A stretch of 64,000 nt of DNA from contig NZ_SDLR01000002.1 of assembly GCF_004522215.1 (NCBI RefSeq), positions 806,001-870,000 on the forward strand. The letters are read 5' to 3'. Positions within the stretch are counted from its first letter, which is position 1. The number at the start of each line of letters is the position of its first letter. Origin of the DNA: Ammoniphilus sp. YIM 78166. GTDB lineage: Bacteria > Bacillota > Bacilli > Aneurinibacillales > RAOX-1. A program made the translations under genes and the position numbers. Below are positions 60,382 through 64,000 of the stretch, one piece after another. Below the pieces are notes generated by a model. The model was not told the DNA's origin. It saw only the letters and a program-made list of their open reading frames with translations, and made no database searches.

Positions 60382-61653
60382 ATGCTTAAAGCCGAAGACA
60401 ATCATCTTTTGACAGCAACGGGACCGGGAACACCCATGGGCGACTTATTCCGCAGATATTGGATTCCAGCCTTAAAGTCTGATGAACTTGTTGCGGATGG
60501 CAACACAGTACGAATCCGCTTGTTGGGGGAAGATCTCGTTGCTTTTCGGGATAGCGAGGGCAAGGTCGGGCTTCTGGATGAGAGATGTCCACACCGCGGA
60601 ACGTCGATGGCCTTAGGGATCAATGATGGGTGTGGTTTGACTTGTATCTATCATGGCTGGAAATTTGATGTGAATGGCACGTGTACCGATTTGCCTTCGG
60701 AACCGGCTGAAAGCAACTTTAAGAACAGCATTTCCATCAAATCATACCCTATAGTCGAAAGAAACGGTATCGTCTGGACTTACATGGGGTCGAAAGAAAC
60801 GATGCCACCCATCCCGAATTTCTACTGGATGAGTTTGCCGGATGATCAGCTCCTGTCTGAAAGGGTTTGGCAGGAATGCAACTACCTGCAGGTCATGGAG
60901 AACGACCTCGACTATGTTCATGCTGCATTCCTTCACAAGGCGCTTTCGAAGCAGGCACTGAAGCAAGGAATATTGAGCAGTGACCTGGGAATTGATCCCG
61001 ACCATCCGCTCTGCAAGAACCCACCGGTGCGCCAAGAAGTGGAGAGTACGATCTATGGCAAGCGTTGCTTAGCGGAAGGTGAAGGGGAAGGGGGAAACAA
61101 CGTTTTCCTGGAGATTCACTATATTTTTCCTTTCTATACCTACCCGCCCCGTATGGAGGGAGAGGACGGAATGTTTCATATCTTTGTCCCGAGGGATGAT
61201 CATAGCACCTGGAGCTGGGATGTTCAATTCTCCCATCAGAATCCCATTGATGTACAAGCGCAGCATGATCGCCGTGGCTTAGTCCTTGATGAGAACTTCC
61301 GCAAGATGCGGAATAAAGAGAATTTCTATGAACAGGATCGAGGACTGATGAAGGATGGCAATTTCTCCGGGATCCGCGGGATTGCCAATCAGGATCATGC
61401 TGTGACGGAAATGATGGGCCCTATCGTGGACCGAAGCATCGAACATCTGGGAACGAGCGATATGCCGATCATCCAGATGAGACGCATGTTGTTGAGTACG
61501 GTAAAGGATTTTATGAACGGTAACGAGATACCTAAGCCGCACGAGATTCCTCTGGAGAAGTTATACAGCTGTGGGAAGAGCGCACCGAAGGGAAAGACCT
61601 TGCAGGAAGTGATTCCGCTGGCTAACGAATTCGCTCCGCTCGTCAAGAAATAG
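60382..61653 (+). CDS. Rieske aromatic ring-hydroxylating oxygenase, large subunit
   Basis: 423 residues from ATG 60382 (GGAGG 7 bases upstream; ATG 60376 too close). Rieske motif CPHRGTSMALGINDGCGLTCIYHGW (C-x-H / C-x2-H, read in two pieces) near residue 70, and mononuclear iron site END.LDYVHAAFLHK (about 170). Resembles phthalate/vanillate-type one-component oxygenases. A reductase gene is not in the window. Confidence 0.92.
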   Translation: MLKAEDNHLLTATGPGTPMGDLFRRYWIPALKSDELVADGNTVRIRLLGEDLVAFRDSEGKVGLLDERCPHRGTSMALGINDGCGLTCIYHGWKFDVNGTCTDLPSEPAESNFKNSISIKSYPIVERNGIVWTYMGSKETMPPIPNFYWMSLPDDQLLSERVWQECNYLQVMENDLDYVHAAFLHKALSKQALKQGILSSDLGIDPDHPLCKNPPVRQEVESTIYGKRCLAEGEGEGGNNVFLEIHYIFPFYTYPPRMEGEDGMFHIFVPRDDHSTWSWDVQFSHQNPIDVQAQHDRRGLVLDENFRKMRNKENFYEQDRGLMKDGNFSGIRGIANQDHAVTEMMGPIVDRSIEHLGTSDMPIIQMRRMLLSTVKDFMNGNEIPKPHEIPLEKLYSCGKSAPKGKTLQEVIPLANEFAPLVKK

Positions 61654-61676
61654 GGTGTGAGGGAGGCCAAAAAACG

Positions 61677-62879
61677 TTGAAAAAGAAGATCTATGATGGG
61701 CACCGCTCCTTTCAGTATCTGGCTGCCGGGTTAGATTATAAAGCCTTTCCATTAGCGAGTGAGACTGAACGCTTGGGAAACTATGCGATCCGATTAGATC
61801 CACAGCAGTTGGAGAGAGTGCAGCGAATCTTTGATGAAAATATGATGATTTCCTTGCGAGATCACGGATTCGTGATGCCCCTCCACCCCGAGCATACGTT
61901 GGAATATTGCAAGCATGGCTTCACCGCATTCGCTTACGAAGGCTTGTCTCGCTCCGGCTTAGATGTCATGTTCGAGAATTTCATGGATGGGATTATGAAT
62001 ATCAGTTCCCGGATGGGGCTGAAGTGGGATGATGTAATTTGGAACCTCGGGATGCGCTATTGCGATATTGCCCATCAGGACATGGTCATGATTGCATCTA
62101 ATATCTTTGATCTTTACCGGGCGAAGGATACAGGCCGAATTGCCATCATTCCTTCACTAGAAGCAGCAACTGCTCTGGAAAACGAATTGGATCGAGTCGA
62201 TATCTTATACGGCTTAGGCATTCGCTGTATGGGGATTACCTACAATGAAGCGAATACGCTCGGCACCGGCTTATCGGAGCCGAGAGACGGCGGATTAACG
62301 AACTTCGGACGCCGTGTGGTCAAACGAATGAATCAACTCGGCATGGTCATTGATATTTCCCACTGTGGGGATCAAACAAGTCTCGATACGATTGAAGCCA
62401 GTGAAAAGCCAGTACTCATTACCCATGCGGGGGCCAGGAAGCTATGGAATACCCCGCGGATGAAACCAGACGAAATCCTTCAGGCTTGTGCCGAGAAGGG
62501 TGGGGTGATTGGTATCCTAGCTGCACCGAATACGACACTGACCAAGAATCGACCGGATCATACGATTGAATCCGTCATGGAGCACTTTGAATACATCGTT
62601 GATCTGGTAGGAATCGATCATGTGGGCTTTGGGCCAGATACGTTCTTTGGTGATCATGTAGCGTTGCAGCATGCCGTGGACGCCCAATTATCCATAGGTC
62701 AATCGCATAGCGGGGAAGAGTTTGGAGAAAGCACGTATGTAAGAGGTTTGGAAGATCCGGTGGAAGCTATGCCCAATATCGTTAAATGGCTGGTATGGCG
62801 TGGCTATTCGGATACGGACATTGCTAAGGTCACCGGGGGCAATGTCATAAGAGCCCTAAGTAAAATTTGGGTTAAATAA
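61677..62879 (+). CDS. M19 (renal dipeptidase) family hydrolase, altered metal site
   Basis: 400 residues, TTG start with GGGAGG 10 bases upstream. Bridging Glu in IIPSLEAAT, His in VIDISHCGDQT and VLITHAGARK, GLTNFGRRVVKRMNQLGM, VGFGPDTFF. The first HxD metal pair reads LRDHGF (His to Arg). Between Rieske and monooxygenase genes, so the substrate may be an amide or lactone from the aromatic route rather than a dipeptide. Confidence 0.85.
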   Translation: MKKKIYDGHRSFQYLAAGLDYKAFPLASETERLGNYAIRLDPQQLERVQRIFDENMMISLRDHGFVMPLHPEHTLEYCKHGFTAFAYEGLSRSGLDVMFENFMDGIMNISSRMGLKWDDVIWNLGMRYCDIAHQDMVMIASNIFDLYRAKDTGRIAIIPSLEAATALENELDRVDILYGLGIRCMGITYNEANTLGTGLSEPRDGGLTNFGRRVVKRMNQLGMVIDISHCGDQTSLDTIEASEKPVLITHAGARKLWNTPRMKPDEILQACAEKGGVIGILAAPNTTLTKNRPDHTIESVMEHFEYIVDLVGIDHVGFGPDTFFGDHVALQHAVDAQLSIGQSHSGEEFGESTYVRGLEDPVEAMPNIVKWLVWRGYSDTDIAKVTGGNVIRALSKIWVK

Positions 62880-62906
62880 GCAAGACGAGTGGAGGAGGAA
62901 GGAATC

Positions 62907-64000
62907 ATGAATGTTAAAGTGCAAAGTCAGGACCTGCTCGACCGCGTGCTAAACGAGATCCGTGCCCGGAGAGACGAATTTGACGCGAAACGGCACGTAC
63001 CTCGGGACATGGTAGCGCAACTCAAGTCATTGGGCGTCTACCGTGCAGCTACGCCGCGTTGCTTTGGCGGTGATGCACGCTCGCCCGCGGAGTTTCTTAG
63101 GTTGATCGAATCGATCTCCGAGGCCGACGGCTCTGCTGGATGGGTGGCAAGCTTTGGCTCTGCTGCGGTCTACCTGGCGGCCCTGCCCCGTGACACGCTG
63201 GCCCTCCTCTACGCCAACGGGCCGGATGTGGCCTTCGCGGGCGGCTTATTTCCGATCCAGCCCGCGGAGAAAGTCCAGGGCGGCTGGCGTGTGAACGGTC
63301 TCTGGAAGTTCGTGAGCGGGTGCATGGGTGCTGACATTTTTGGCGTCGGTATTGGCGCGGGGGATGGCGGCAAGCCGCGAACGGCTGTACTTATGCCTGA
63401 GGATGCGGAGATCGTCGAGAACTGGGAAGTGCTTGGGCTACGCGGAACGGGCAGCCATGACCTGCGAGTAAAAGACGCCTTCGTCTCGGACGAATGGACC
63501 TTTGTCCGTGGCGGTGTGCCTACCATTGATGAGCCACTCTACCAGTATCCATCGATTGCTTATGCCGCACAGGTATTAGCAGTAGTTAACCTGGGTATCG
63601 CTCGCGCCGCGCTGGATGAGGTTTCTCAGATGGCGGGTGGTCGTTCTGGCATCACGGGTGCACCTAAGATGGCCGATCGCGCTTATTTGCGAATCGCCGT
63701 GGCAAAGGCAGAAGCCTCATTAAGATCGGCACGCGCCTTCTTCTACGAGGCCACGGATTCCGCTTGGGAGTCAATCCTAAGAGGCGACGGTGTCTCTGCT
63801 GATCAAACAAGCATGCTTCGTTTGGCGGCCGTACAGGCAACTCGCGCAGGCGCGAGCGCTGTGCAGTCTGCTTACTTGCTTGCTGGCACCGCAGCGATCT
63901 ATGATGGGCACCCGCTGCAGCGTTACCTGCGCGATTCAATGGTCGTGACCCAGCATGCGTTCCTCGGTGAAGGCATCTACGACGGAGCTGGATCGGTACT
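62907..64000 (+). CDS. Group D flavin monooxygenase / acyl-CoA-dehydrogenase-like oxygenase (C-terminus cut by window edge)
   Basis: 364 codons before the edge; GGAGGAGGAAGG before ATG. HVPRDMVAQLKSLGVYRAAT, SISEADGSAGWVASFGSA, VNGLWKFVSGCMGAD, LRGTGSHDLRVKD and QHAFLGEG match HsaA/HpaB-like FADH2-dependent hydroxylases. Visibly richer in G+C (many GCC/CTG/CGC codons) than the genes before it, suggesting separate origin. A flavin reductase partner would be expected beyond the edge. Confidence 0.88.
   Translation, partial: MNVKVQSQDLLDRVLNEIRARRDEFDAKRHVPRDMVAQLKSLGVYRAATPRCFGGDARSPAEFLRLIESISEADGSAGWVASFGSAAVYLAALPRDTLALLYANGPDVAFAGGLFPIQPAEKVQGGWRVNGLWKFVSGCMGADIFGVGIGAGDGGKPRTAVLMPEDAEIVENWEVLGLRGTGSHDLRVKDAFVSDEWTFVRGGVPTIDEPLYQYPSIAYAAQVLAVVNLGIARAALDEVSQMAGGRSGITGAPKMADRAYLRIAVAKAEASLRSARAFFYEATDSAWESILRGDGVSADQTSMLRLAAVQATRAGASAVQSAYLLAGTAAIYDGHPLQRYLRDSMVVTQHAFLGEGIYDGAGSV

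Overview
The window reads as chromosomal DNA of an endospore-forming, low-to-mid GC Firmicute of the order Bacillales. Support: strong AGGAGG ribosome sites, many TTG/GTG starts, a YheC/YheD-type spore gene, an FMN riboswitch rib operon, an SR1/SR1P dual-function RNA with a CcpN-like box, and GlnR/TnrA boxes before amtB. The gene mix (DUF2935, YndM, YmaF and F510_1955 families, phased intergenic repeats) would suit the Paenibacillaceae/Brevibacillus/Ammoniphilus neighbourhood, but no genus can be fixed from the sequence alone. No rRNA, tRNA, CRISPR array or insertion sequence was seen.

Layout. 1-6.8 kb: glycolipid glycosyltransferase (cut by the window edge), a sigma-1.1-like small protein, an unusual pyruvate phosphate dikinase, GNAT, enoyl-CoA hydratase and cyclase-family genes. 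6.9-12 kb: thiDE and the riboswitch-controlled ribE-ribBA-ribH operon (no ribD). 12-18.7 kb: two phased repeat arrays, an FNR-type hcp, a CcdC-like gene and an unrecognised three-gene operon. 18.8-28.7 kb: argJ, HAD phosphatase, a MoxR/VWA pair, MBL-HNH pair, small unknowns, a K+ channel-like protein and DUF2935. 28.8-33.7 kb: nitrogen-controlled amtB plus ANTAR regulator, then an iron-responsive divergent locus (30-aa membrane peptide / P1B4-type PfeT pump) and an IscA-like protein whose cysteines are replaced by histidines. 33.9-44.8 kb: purF, NlpC/P60, YheC/D, dehydrogenase, PrmA-like, two tiny genes and a glmS paralogue lacking the catalytic cysteine. 45-47.3 kb: SR1P and a frameshifted amino-acid/Na+ symporter.

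47.8-57.7 kb is a metal-handling island: two lipoproteins, F510_1955 protein, Cys-rich secreted peptide, copZ, a frameshifted copA, SHOCT, DUF2935 and YmaF proteins, ending in a MarR remnant. From 58.5 kb to the right edge lies an aromatic-degradation cluster: extradiol dioxygenase, ferredoxin, HbpS/GlcG-like protein with an apparent CTG start, Rieske oxygenase, M19 dipeptidase-like enzyme and a GC-rich flavin monooxygenase-like gene cut by the edge.

The observations I rate highest are: (i) five intergenic arrays with unrelated keywords but helical phasing (three with ~21-bp steps, two with an almost identical 51/62/51-bp layout of four palindromes); (ii) a Fur-boxed consensus promoter driving a 30-aa membrane peptide divergent from pfeT; (iii) loss of catalytic or ligand cysteines in PpdK-like, GlmS-like and IscA-like proteins. 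All coordinates and spacings were counted by hand.
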